DNA from: Clarkia xantiana subsp. parviflora
Taxonomy: Eukaryota > Streptophyta > Magnoliopsida > Myrtales > Onagraceae
Assembly: GCA_036873135.1 (NCBI GenBank)
Contig: JAPTYO010000022.1
Span: forward strand, 6,072,979-6,136,978
Direction: 5' to 3'
Length of the DNA stretch: 64,000 bases
Shown here: positions 30,295 through 40,942 of the stretch, in pieces
How the letters are laid out: each line of letters opens with the position of its first letter
How positions within the stretch are numbered: position 1 is the first letter of the stretch
Notes under the pieces: model-generated
Told to the model about the DNA's origin: nothing
The model's input: only the letters and a program-made list of their open reading frames with translations
Database searches by the model: none
Made by a program: the position numbers and the translations under genes

Positions 30295-31090
30295 AAAAAC
30301 CTCTGTCGGCGGTGCCCCTGTTGGCGGTGCCTCCATTGGTAATGCAGAAAGTAGAACCTTTGTTGGCTGTGCCCTTGTTGGCGGTGCCTCCGTTGGTCGT
30401 GCAGAAAGTAAAGCCTCCAGTGGTGTGCAGAAAAGTAAAGCCTCGGTCAGTGGTGCCCCTGTTGGCAGTGCTTCCGTTGGTGGTGCATAAAGTAAAGCCT
30501 CCAGTGACGTGCGGGAAAGTAAAGCCTCGGTCGGCGGTGCCTCCGTTGGCGGTGGAGAAAGTAAAGCCTCTAGTGGCGTGCGGGAAAGTAAAGCCTTAGT
30601 CGGCGGTGCTCCTGTTATCGGTGCAGAAAGTAAAGCCTCCAGCGGCGTGCGGAAAAGTAATGCCTCGGTCGGCGGTGCCCCTGTTGGCGGTGCCTCCGTT
30701 GGTGGTGCAGAATGTAAAGCCTCCGTTGGTGGTGCAGAATGTAAAGCCTCCAGTGGCATGCAGAAAAGTAACGCCTCGGTCGGCGGTGCCCCTGTTGGTG
30801 GTGCAGAAAGTAAAGCTTCCAGTGGCGTGCGGAAAAGTAAGCCTCAGTCGGCGGTGCCACTGTTGGCGGTGCCTCCGTCAGCTATTCAGAAAGTAGAACC
30901 TTCGTCAGCGGTGCGGGGTGCCCCTATTGGCAGTGCCTCCGTTGGTCGTGCAAAAAAGTAAAGCCTCAGTCGGCGATGCCCCTGTTGGCGGTGACTCCGT
31001 TGGCGTGCCCCAGTTGGCGGTGTGCCCCTGTTGCGGCGTTCTCTTGTTGGCGGTGGTGCCCCTGTTTGCGGTGGTGGAAAGTGCAGTGTT
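30295..31090. repeat. GC-rich minisatellite in element H
   Basis: Nested repeats of about 18 bp (GCCTCCGTTGGCGGTGC type) arranged in longer blocks of about 85 bp with GCAGAAAGTAAAGCCTCC. Both strands stay open for up to 188 codons (Ala/Pro/Thr- or Gly/Ser/Ala-rich), which I take to be a composition effect. Confidence 0.85.
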
Positions 31091-31394
31091 GCGCATGGAT
31101 GTTTTTCCCTAAATTTTGCCTAAATTGTGCATGGTGCGACAATCTAGTGGGATCCTTTTTTTATAAATAATCTCTCATATTCTCTCATTTCGCCACGGTC
31201 AACTTTGAGTGATTCTCGACCGTGCCCCTCGATTTTCTCTAATTTTTGCATGGACTGCCCATTGAGGTTTTCATTCTTTCGGGATTTTATGTTCTCTCCT
31301 TTTACCATGATTGCAATTTCTGAATATGCGATCATGCCCCTCATTTCCTAATTTTGCCTAGGCCGCCCTTTCGGGTTTTCAACCTAGCAGAAGC
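31091..31394. other. Element H internal non-coding segment
   Basis: No gene. It holds two diverged copies of a segment ending in GGTTTTCAACCTAGC, repeated at about 57160-57235. Confidence 0.5.
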
Positions 31395-31691
31395 ACTCTT
31401 TATTTGGTAGCTGATTAAACGGTGGCTGTGACCCGTACTTTATTTCTCGTAATGACGCAGGAGTATTTGTTGTCATCTGGAGGGTGGCTGTGACCCTTTC
31501 CTTACTGTCTTCAATTTCGCGGGAGCTCTTTTGACTTATAGCCATTTGCAGGGTGGTTGTGGCCCTTTCATTTATTTACCTTCGTCGATGTTTCGGGAGC
31601 GCTCTTTTGATTTGTAGCCGTTTTAAGGGTGCCTGTGGCCCTTTCAAATGATTTTCTGGCTTCACAAGATTCACGGAAATACTCCTTATAT
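31395..31691. repeat. About 95-bp tandem array of H, part 1
   Basis: Units contain GTAGCCATTT, GGGTGGCTGTGGCCCTTTC and GGGAGCGCTCTTT. The array continues after element C at 52111-52650 and after I at 57066-57115. Confidence 0.8.
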
Positions 31692-31696
31692 GTAGC

Positions 31697-32464
31697 TGTT
31701 GCGTCCGGATGAACTATGTCGTGGGGACGCGTCTGTTCGCGTGGTTGTGCGGGCCTTTGTAACCCTTCCGTTCGGAGGAGGTTGGGCCACTGACGAGTGT
31801 TCAGGCTTGCTCCCGTACGAAGTCTGTGTCTCGGTACGGCTGTGACACGGTAAGGTTGTGACCCGGTAAGGTTGTGACTCGGTAAGGTTGTGACCTGGTA
31901 AGGTTGTGACCCGGACGTCGGATCCTGCACAAAGGACCAATGCTAGCACGGAGAGGGGGGGGTGGTGCTAGCGGAGCCCTCTCCGATGCTTAAGTCACTA
32001 TAGTGGCAAAAAGATAATTTCTAGAGAGAGAGAATTTCTAGAGAGAAGTCAGAGCTCAAAATACCAAAGTTGGGCAAATGAGAGAATGTGTGAAAATGGG
32101 TGGCCAAGACCTCCTATTTATAGGCTTTTTTGGGACCGGACCCGGTTTTAGAGCGGTTTGATGACGGTTCAAGATCATGCGGTAACCGTCATCCGTATTG
32201 GTAATGTGTGAACCTGACTTCTCTACACGCTCGCGGATACGGTAGTCGCGCGATACCCGTAAGGTAATCCGGACCTCGTCGAGTTTGGGCAATTCGGCGA
32301 GGTCCGGATTGCCGCGCAACCCGGAGGTCCGGTCCGGATGCGCGTAAAGGCGCTTCCGGACCGTTTTGATACCGTGGGAGGTGTTTTAAACCGAGATTTA
32401 ATTTTCGACACGTTTACGAGGCCCGAAATGTAAACACGAACCCGAATTGGACATTTATCCATCA
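31697..32464 (-). repeat. 3' LTR of element C
   Basis: 768 bp, TGATGGATAAATG start in minus orientation. Carries an extra array of about five GTAAGGTTGTGACCCG-type units (31835-31915) missing in the 5' LTR. TATA 32115-32122; inverted repeat GATGACGGTT/AACCGTCATC 32160-32193; leader motif 31978-31997; perfect hairpin arms 31942-31949 and 31965-31972. Confidence 0.93.
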
Positions 32465-32478
32465 CTTGCCCCCGAGTC
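32465..32478 (-). promoter_or_regulatory. Polypurine tract of element C
   Basis: The minus strand reads GACTCGGGGGCAAG before the LTR, the same core as in A, B and D. Confidence 0.8.
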
Positions 32479-33884
32479 AAGTAACGGTTTAAAACCTTTC
32501 TTGACTCTATTTTAAGTTAGGATATTTGTCCAATTTGAGTTTGACGCTAACCTTTCGGTTTTGATCGTTGGTCGGACGCAAGCATCTTGATTTCGTCCGT
32601 CGCTTGATTTTCCGGCCGAATGGCTTTATTTCCTACCATCATGGTTAGTGCAATAGGAAATGTATATGCGCGAATATGATTATCGTCGGGGACATGAGCA
32701 AACGGTAATGCGGTATGCAAACATGTAACTATCCACATGCGTACATAAGTAATAGTCATGGCAAGATTATAATTACGCAATGCAAGGATTGAAATCGTAC
32801 GTTTTTAAAATGACTAAGTGATTACCGAATCATGAATCATGTGATTGCAACATACGTGTATAGTAATGGATTTGATATGTGCAATGTTAAGACATGCATA
32901 GGAGTAGATATTTTAAGAGGAGAGGGTAGAGTATACCGTAGGGGTTTAGTCTTGGGTGTAGGTAAACTAATCCTTTGATCCTTATCCACAAAGCATCTCT
33001 TTGGGATTAGTAAATACACACATCCCCATTTATCCTTCCAGCACCTTGGAAGTTCACCATTCCACTCCCTTTGCAAGTAATTCACTCACCCTTCCCCGAA
33101 ATTGCTTTTGTGTGCAAAATTTCTTTGCCGTCGTGGAGCCTAGATACGTTTTGACAGTTTCGAGTCTGATTTTTGGCTTGTTTTTGGAAGTTGACACCAT
33201 CATTTGACTCGGTTCGTCCCAAGGGTTCCAGCGCCACCTTCGGAGCTGCCAGAAGACCCCGCACGCGCCCTCACGCGCCGCCGCGAGTGGAGCTCCTTCG
33301 CCGGAGCGTGTGACCCACGCGCCGCCTTCCCGGCCTCGCCTCGTTGCGGTCCTTACCTTTCCGGAATCGTCTCGACGAGGGGAGTCCATTGGAATACCTT
33401 CCATCACGTTTTGAGGTAATTTGAAAACTCGAATTCTTTGGACAGCTTCGACTTGAATGTCGATGTCACCGCGTTGTTGTTTGTTTAAGTCATTTTTCGT
33501 TGTCGACATGTGGGACTGCTTGTTGATGTTTATACGTCGAGTAATTGCTGATTGATTGCCATCATTATCGTCGTTTGTCCATAAATTAGGCGATTTTCCA
33601 TCTCCGTGGGTATTTGATATAGAATTCCCCATATCTTCGCGTAGAAGCTTTTTTGGTTGATATGCATGTTTTTCCTTCTTGGCGGGTTTTTTGGTTGACG
33701 GGTGTTGCCCAATAACTTTAGGCGTGGTCACTTGTCGTCTTGATGCCTTAGAGAAAAAATTTCCTTAAGCGTTGTCGCATCCGATTCTTACGGTTTGTCG
33801 CGTTAATCCCCCGTTTGCATGATGGCCCCTTAGGATGTTAGTTCCTTCCATGGTACGTACCAATTTCACTATGTGCGTGGAACT
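32479..33884. other. Region between polypurine tract and antisense gene of C
   Basis: By analogy with B this should hold the promoter and 5' UTR of the plus-strand gene. A 225-codon minus-strand frame (33054-33731) is open, but its composition is biased and no family is recognised; I leave it out. No convincing TATA box. Confidence 0.4.
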
Positions 33885-34245
33885 TGGTCACGTGTGTTGA
33901 CTTTTTGATACGCGCATTGACTTTTGATACGTGCGTTGACTTTTTGATACGCGCGTTGACTTTTGATACGTGCGTTGACTTTTGATACGCGCGTTGACTT
34001 TGATACGCGCATTGATATTGATACGCGCGTTAACCTTGATACGCGCATTGATGTTGATACGCGCGTTATCCTTGATACGCGCATTGATGTTGATACGCGC
34101 GTTAACCTTGATACGCGCATTGATGTTGATACGCGCGTTAACCTTGATACGCGCATTGATGTTGATACGCGCGTTAACCTTGATACGCGCATTGATGTTG
34201 ATACGCACGTTAGCTTTGATACGTGCATTGATGTTGATTGCTTCT
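33885..34245. repeat. 36-bp tandem array upstream of the C antisense gene
   Basis: Alternating half-units TTGATACGCGCGTTAACC and TTGATACGCGCATTGATG (18 bp each), preceded by GACTTTTGATACGYGCGTT units. Frames on both strands stay open because 18 and 36 are multiples of three. It is at the position held by the 67-bp minisatellite in A, B and D. Confidence 0.9.
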
Positions 34246-34308
34246 TGCAGGTTGTGGGATTGTAGTAACTTCTTGTGGAGCTTCCTTCCCTTTGATCGCG
34301 GTGATACA

Positions 34309-36740
34309 ATGAGTAAGTTCACCACTTCTCTATTGCAGACTCCCTTTAATTCCGATATAGAGGATGTCTTGGACGTAGACCCGGTCTTGCCGGCAGATAG
34401 GGTTTTAGATACTGATGAGGGGATAGCTGTTGGGGTACCTCCCGCCGGAGAGACTGAGGCGTTGGTTAGGCATTATACTAACCGCTTGGATAGATCCCTG
34501 TTTACCTTGTATGCGAGTGCTTCCGGACTCGATGCTTGTACCGAGGCTTTCTACCCCTTTGAGGTACTTCCTGATAGCAGTCTGGGAGATGCTACTCCTC
34601 CGCCTATAGATTTATCCGTTGTGTACACATCACACGTTAGAGAGGGTTTGCAGTTTCCCTACTGTTCCGACTTGGTTGATCTTTGCAGCGGATATGGGAT
34701 TTCCCCTTTAGATCTCGCGCCGAACGGGATTAGAGTATGGACTTGTTTCAGAGTGTCGCTTCACAAGCAATCCTGGCGTTATTCTCGCACCCTCTTTCGC
34801 TGTTTCTACCAGCTTAAGAGTTCAGACTCAGCGGGATTATGCGGTGTGAAAGTTCGTTGGCCAAACTTGCAGAGCGATGGCTTTGAGGCACTTGGTCTTG
34901 GGGAAGCCAAGTGGGATCCTAGTTACCGATTGGTCGCTACCGCGGATCGGTCTGCCGACCATTGGAGGCATTATTACTTTTTTGTTCATGATGCGGGGAC
35001 GACTTGGGACGTCGAGTACGTTCAGAAATTTGATCCCGCACCTGCTTTTCGGGAACTCTCCATGTCGGATAAGGAAGTGATAAAGCAGATATATCGTTGC
35101 CAACAAACGCGCAGCTTTACTTGCTCATTGCGTGCATCCGATCAAGAATTGATTGATGCTGGGATCCATGTGCTCCCTTCTGCAACTTCGGTATGTTGAT
35201 CACTTTTATAACTTTCTACCGTGTTGCACTGTAGGTTGGTTTGACGGAAAAAGCTCGTCTTTGCAGACGGCGGCCGCTCGCAAGATTTCTTCTAGCGGGA
35301 GGATCGTTCCCCCACTTGTTTCTGGATCATCAGCGACTTCTGGACGCGGTAAAGATAGATAGCTTTTTTGAGAGAATAATTTTCTCAGTTGGGTTGTAAC
35401 TTTGTGTGCTACTTGTAGGTCGTACAGCGCTTGTTACTGACCGCGTTGTTGCTGCTCCTGACTCTTCCAAACGGTCCACCACTGGGGCGCGTTCTTCGAG
35501 CAGTTCAAAGCGTCCGAAGACTACTGTGACCGTTCCTACTCCTTCCTGCCATAAAGGGAAGGGAGTTGGCGGTAGCGAGGATGCGTTGTCTGCCCCCCGC
35601 TCGAATGAGCGGTCCGAGGTGGAACGTTCTCTTCTTTCTGGTATAAGCTGGACACTTGATTCTGTGCCTTTATATGCTGTATTTTTGGCTTTTGTATAAC
35701 GCTGCTTGGTTTACATGTAGCGATCCCGCCACTTGGACGTGCGGATTTGCTTCTTCCTTTGGACGGTGATATTTCAGATGGTAAGTGGATGCCGTACGTG
35801 GCAGGAGATGTTACTTTTCCCAAGAACTCTCAGCTGAGCATGCCTGAAGTTGGCGTGCGTGTTCTTCATCGATCTATTCCTCCTGGTGATCGAGTTGTCC
35901 GACCTTCGAGTGATGAGGAGGCACGAACATTTGTTGAGAGATCATTATCTGGATTCACTCCAGTGAGTATCTTTTTCCCACTTTGCTATGTTCGTTGTTC
36001 CCGAACATGTATGTTTATTGTGTCTTTGTTTTCAGGTTGTTTCCGACATGGTACACATGGCCTCTTTCATGTTAGAGCTTGTTCAGGAGAACCGTGCCAT
36101 TGCTGACAAAGCTGCCACTTTGTCCAAGGAGCTTGAGGAAGCTAAGGATGAAGTGCGTCGTCTTTCATTGAAGAAGACGGATTTTGATGCTCGTTATGAG
36201 TCTTATCATGCCAGCCTTGTTCAGCTTGAATCTGAGAACGCCGCCATTGAGAAGGCAATTTCTGATAACGCAGGCAAGCACAAGGTTGCCTGCCGGGAAG
36301 TTCGTGAGGCAGAGATGAAGGCTGGCATTGAAGAGGGACTTAGCAAGTTCCCTTCTACCCCTGGATTTGATAGCGCAGTTACTACTGCTGCCACAGCGAA
36401 GGCCACTCCGATGCTCAGCGAGTTTGCTGAGGACTTTATTCGTAGAGTGAGTATTCTTGCTCCTGGCTTTCCTTTTGACAAGTTAGGGCCATATGCGGAG
36501 TCTGCTGTTGGGCAAGTTGCCGAGTTTCGTCGCTTAGATACTGCAACATCTGAGTTGCATTTTTTTTTGGAGAAGATGGTGGCGGCACTAATGTGCAACA
36601 TCTGCCTGTTCCGCCCAGCCCTGTCAGGGATGATGGACTTCTTTGATTTGCGTCATCTTTTCGATGTGTTGAACTCGTTTATGAGCTCGTTTGCCCCCCG
36701 GCTTCTATGTTTAGAAACTTGTTGGAGTTGTTGTTTGTGA
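34309..36740 (+). CDS. Five-exon antisense-strand gene of element C (710 aa)
   Basis: Proposed exons: 34309-35190, 35267-35348, 35419-35640, 35721-35962 and 36036-36740; 2,133 nt in total, one open frame through all junctions. Introns of 70-80 bp have GT-AG ends. Exon 1 (294 aa) holds a block around residues 120-240 with FPYCSDLVDL...GISPLDLAPNGIRVW, resembling proteins annotated as putative gypsy-type transposon proteins (PF04195-like, from memory of the motif). Exon 3 is Ser/Lys-rich and basic; exon 4 has GVRVLHRSIPPGDR; exon 5 is a coiled coil ending APGFPFDKLG. The last two junctions match the intron positions and phases of A and B. The last 60 codons have no counterpart, so a further intron is possible. 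Confidence 0.75.
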
Positions 36741-37436
36741 CTTGTTCGCTTTGAACTACGTCGTATGAACCTGTTTTATACACAGCAGTTTGCATGATAA
36801 CTTGTTAGTAATATTTCATACCGTTATCGCTTACTGTGTTTACTGGACGTGGATGACTAGTAGTGTAAACGTAGTCCCCGCAATCGTGACCGATAGCCAC
36901 TTTCTGATTCAAGATTGTTTGTACAATGCGTTGTGCATGTTGTACGTCTTCCTGCGTAGCTTGACACTATATCAGTCGAAACTTGTCAAGTGACTCGCGT
37001 ATAGCGACTTAACAAGTAGTATGTTTGCAATGTGTCATCTTTGCTTGAGCAAGATACTAGTTTATACCGTCTCTTAGTTCCACTCTAAGGCGACGTTGTA
37101 CAAGACTCTACTTGTAAATTTTATGAGTTTTAAACAGGGTGCGCACCTGCCAGCGTGTATCAACCCGCGTTGGGGAAGCATACGTAAAAACTTTTGGGTT
37201 TTTGAAAAGGTGTTTTTTGAACCTTGAAATTCTTGTTTGATAAAATTTTTGGCAAGGTGTTTGATACATAAAATATTTTATAAAGTGTTTGACAAAATAT
37301 TTGGCAAAAATATTTGTGATACATGATTCCTGCGTCCAGGGACCATGTAGCACTTTTGAGAGTATGAATTGTGATGCATGTTTTCTGCGTCCAGGAATCA
37401 CACATCACGGCTTTGAAAGTCTGTAGTACGGCATTG
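36741..37436. other. Non-coding region after the C antisense gene
   Basis: No gene seen; AT-rich, with short repeats of a GTTTGATAMAATATTTGGCAA type at 37230-37320. Confidence 0.5.
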
Positions 37437-38197
37437 TCGTCTAGTAAGAGGACTTCCGCTATAAAGGGTGCACCCATACCAGGAATTCGTAACATGGGAT
37501 TGTCGTCTAAACAGAGGACATCCGTTATGCAGAGTGAACCCATAAAAGGAATTCGTACCATGGGATTGTCGTCTAAACAGAGGACATCCGTTATAAAGAG
37601 TGAACCCATAAAAGGAATTCGTATCATGGGATTGTCGTCTAGACAGAGGACATCTGTTATGCAGAGTGAACCCATAAAAGGAATTCGTATCATGGGATTG
37701 TCGTCTAAACAGAGGACATCCGTTATGCAGAGTGAACCCATAAAAGGAATCTGTATCATGGGATTGTCGTCTAAACAGAGGACATCCGTTATGCAGAGTG
37801 AACCCATAAAAGGAATTCGTATCATGGGATTGTCGTCTAGACAGAGGACATCCGTTATGCAGAGTGAACCCATAAAAGGAATTCGTATCAAGGGATTGTC
37901 GTCTAAACAGAGGACATCCGTTATGCAGAGTGAACCCATAAAAGGAATCCGTATCAAGGGATTGTCGTCTAAACAGAGGACATCCGTTATGCAGAGTGAA
38001 CCCATAAAAGGAATTCGTATCATGGGATTGTCGTCTAGACAGAGGACATCCGTTATGCAGAGTGAACCCATAAAAGGAATTCGTATCAAGGGATTGTCGT
38101 CTAAACAGAGGACATCCGTTATGCAGAGTGAACCCATAAAAGGAATTCGTATCAAGGGATTGTCGTCTAAACAGAGGACATCCGTTATGCAGAGTGA
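37437..38197. repeat. 66-bp tandem array, about 12 copies (element C)
   Basis: Unit core GGGATTGTCGTCTAAACAGA plus GGACATCCGTTATGCAGAGTG and AACCCATAAAAGGAATTCGT. Units are very similar. Since 66 is 3 x 22, plus- and minus-strand frames of up to 331 codons run through it. It lies between the gag2 end and the antisense gene, where A, B and D carry 50-bp and 103-bp arrays of unrelated sequence. Confidence 0.95.
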
Positions 38198-38200
38198 TTA

Positions 38201-38958
38201 GCCCGTTATCGTATTTGCCCATCCTGTTCTGATTCCAGGGAATGGCTATGAACGTGAGGATTTATCTCTATCCATGACATGCTATTTTGATGGTAGGCCT
38301 TGGTGTTAATCCAAGATATTGCTTGTGGTTGACGCCTGTGAATAGTCGTCGTTTTGATAGTAGGTCTTGGTGTTAATCCAAGATCTTGCTTATAGATGAC
38401 AGCTTCTTGCATAGTCGTCACCTTGAGCAGAGAATTGCTATAAGTTCCTTTTTTTGTAGGTATTCCGCAAGTTGTCCTTGCGTCATATAAGTTGGTTGTG
38501 GGCATAGCGCCATTGCTTTGTGTTGCCGGCGCCTTCTTGAGATAGATGCCAAATTAGGAGAAATAAACTCCTTTTTGGTGTAGGTATGCAAATACCTTTC
38601 ATTATGTGTATTTGCAATATGCTGTCTTTGATAGTGTCTTGGAATTAATTCCAAGTGTTTGGCTCTATGATGATGTCTTTTTTATGTGGTCATCCATTTG
38701 TTGTTGATGATAAACGTTGTCATAACGTATGCTAGATTTTGCTTGCACGTGGCATGATTTCTTGGATTATTGATGTAGATAATAAGCGCGTAGTTTAGTT
38801 GTCTCGCGTTTTAATCCAAAAAATATCGTGCAAGAGATAGATGTGTACCTACAAATGTAGATTGACTTTATTAGATACTTGCGTGTATTTACATTGATTA
38901 TACTAGAAGTACTAGAATGCGCAAAGTAATCTAAATGATAGTTGTTTCTCCCGTTTCA
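38201..38958. other. 3' untranslated segment of element C
   Basis: No gene seen. Two short direct repeats (TTGGTGTTAATCCAAGAT) at about 38300 and 38368. Confidence 0.5.
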
Positions 38959-40183
38959 TTATGGCTGGTTTGATGACGATGTCGCGTAGTTGGTTGCAAC
39001 AAATCGCCTTAATGCACCTAGCGTGATGCATTCTTCAATTTCCCAGTTTAATGGTGGACACATGTTTGTGTTGTGCCCCCAAGTTTTATGGTACTTGCAC
39101 CATTCTCTGATGTTGTTGCCCAAGAAAGCTGTCTCCAGGACAAGCGGACTTGGGAGCTTGTTTTCCAGCAGGTTGACGTAAATGTCGTCGGCCACCGTGT
39201 TTAGCGGTGTGAAGATGTTGTCGATATCAAAGCTTGCGTCTTCCCGGTTGTTCGTTTCTGCTCGAACTCCTTTGTCCCAACTGAGGGGTGTACCACACCT
39301 CAGTTCTTGCTCGCATAAGACTGCTGTCTCAAGCTTATCCTTTAGATCTGTCATGGTTTTTGTTGTTTGCCATCCATGAGTTCGTCCAAAGAGAAGGAAA
39401 GATTTGGCGTTCATGTTTGCATAGAACACGCTTATCACTTCTTCTCTTGTTGCTTTCGCGGTTGAGGCGTTAGAGGCAAATTTGATGAAGTATTCCATGA
39501 TTGGCTCGTCTTCTTCCTGCTTAACGAGCCAAATCTGGTGCCATGGTGAGAACTGGATGCTTCCCTGTTGGTTCCAAACTGTAACAGCTTGTTCCATCAA
39601 TTGCTTCTTTCTTTCATCAACAACTTTCTGCCTCTTGAAGGAATTTATCATGGCCACATGGTATTGGTGCTTTGCTCTCAAGGCATTGACGTAACAACGT
39701 CTTGCGGTTATCTGATCGCCGAGCACTTCCCCAATCCCATGTTCTGTTGGGAACTTCATCTTTTGGTGGACAGTGGAGGGCACGATCACATAGGGATTGA
39801 TCGTTGTTCGTCCCAAGATTCCGTTGTAGGCTCCGAGGGATTCTACAACTACGAAAGTGACGTTGATATGCAATGCTCTCCACCCCTGGCCAAGGATGAC
39901 AGGAAGTGTGATTGTACCCAAGGGTTGTGTAGCTGCTCCTGCGAAGCTGACTAAAGAGAAGGTTCCTGGGGACAAGTCCTTGACAGATTTTCCTAGTTGC
40001 TCCAGGACTCTGACATGTAGAATGTCAGCAGAACTTCCACCATCCACAAGAATTCTTTTCACATCGTACCTGTCAATGTCCATGGTAATGACTAAAGCAT
40101 CATCGTTGGGGTAAACGATATGCTTTAAGTCTTCCCTGGAAATTGGATGACTGTGTCTTCTTGTTCGGGTTGTTTGCGCTTTC
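38959..40183 (-). pseudogene. gag: Protease-Gag2 half of the C gag protein, split by D
   Basis: The main frame (40083-38959, 374 codons) starts inside the protease-like domain with VDGGSSAD and runs through a LGAYNGILGRTTINPY block. It then holds the second gag-like region (EYFIKFA...FYANMNAKSF...LKDKLE) and a knuckle W-CKYH-TWGH-NTNMC with CX2HX4HX4C spacing. It matches the C-terminal 400 residues of the A protein in order, at roughly one third identity in the gag2 part by eye. Upstream, 40183-40084 continues the reading from gag at 49438 but needs one extra base near 40140, so the gene is broken by both D and a one-base deletion. Confidence 0.85.
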
Positions 40184-40891
40184 TGATGGATATACGCCCA
40201 ATTTGAACCCGTTGACTTCCGAATTGTTCCATTTTTATCACCCCGTTAATGATTGTAAATCGAAACTTCAACCCGAACACTTCATGAAAGCACCAACGGT
40301 CCGGACGAGGCCGAAGCGCTCGTCCGGCCAAGTTAGACTCACCTAGGTGAGGTCGGGTGGCCACACCCGATCTCCCCAACCCGATCTCCCCTAGGAGGGG
40401 TTGGGTGGCCTCACCCAACCCCTACTCTTGGGGGTCGGATTTTCCTTCCCCCCAAGGGCCCCGTCACCATTCTTGGACTCCCATACTCGGTTTATTTCCG
40501 CCAACCTTCTCCATATCCTAAGGTCTTAATTACGTGTTTAAAGGTTGATTAATTGTGTTTAAAGGTTAACGATGTCATTAAGCCACCTTAATGACACCGT
40601 TGCCTATAAATACAACCCTTCCTCTATTCATTTGATCATCTTGGCAAGTTGCATAATTTTGCTCTGACATCTCTCTAGCTTTATCTCTCTAAAACCGTAC
40701 TGACTTAGGCATCGGAGAGGGTTCATCAGGCACCACCCCCCCCCCCCTTGTGCCTGGTATTGCCCCTCTTGCAGGGCGAGAGGAGAAGAGAGGCTAAGGA
40801 CGGAAGGACACAAGCTAGGAATCCGCAACATCTCCAGTGAGGAACGAGACTTAAGTCGACCGCCCGTTGACCCTAGACTCGGAACCTAACA
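40184..40891 (+). repeat. 5' LTR of element D
   Basis: 708 bp, TGATGGATATACG...CCTAACA. Inverted repeat 40574-40595, TATA 40605-40610, leader motif 40702-40721, hairpin arms CAGGCAC (40727-40733) and GTGCCTG (40750-40756). Confidence 0.95.
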
Positions 40892-40893
40892 CT

Positions 40894-40916
40894 TGGCGCC
40901 GTCCGTGGGTTTCGAA
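40894..40916 (+). promoter_or_regulatory. Primer binding site of element D, extended
   Basis: TGGCGCCGTCCGTGGG, continuing with GTTTCGAA. One acceptor-stem base differs from A and B, but the 23-nt tRNA-like geometry is kept. Confidence 0.7.
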
Positions 40917-40942
40917 CAGAAAGCCTAATTATCACCAGCCAG

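Noticed and set aside
30193..30961. Gly/Ser/Ala- and Pro/Thr-rich frames on both strands
   Set aside because: GC-rich minisatellite of about 18-bp sub-units in a non-coding element. The open frames follow from composition.
33054..33731. 225-codon minus-strand gene in C
   Set aside because: Lys/Arg/Asn-rich with no motif, located in the presumed promoter region of the antisense gene, with no counterpart in A, B or D.
33869..34325. Repetitive Arg/Ile/Asp frames on both strands
   Set aside because: Made by an 18/36-bp tandem array. I start the C antisense gene at 34309, downstream of it.
37371..38222. Long frames of 274-331 codons on both strands
   Set aside because: They are produced by a 66-bp repeat (22 codons) lacking stops in several frames; no independent evidence of translation.
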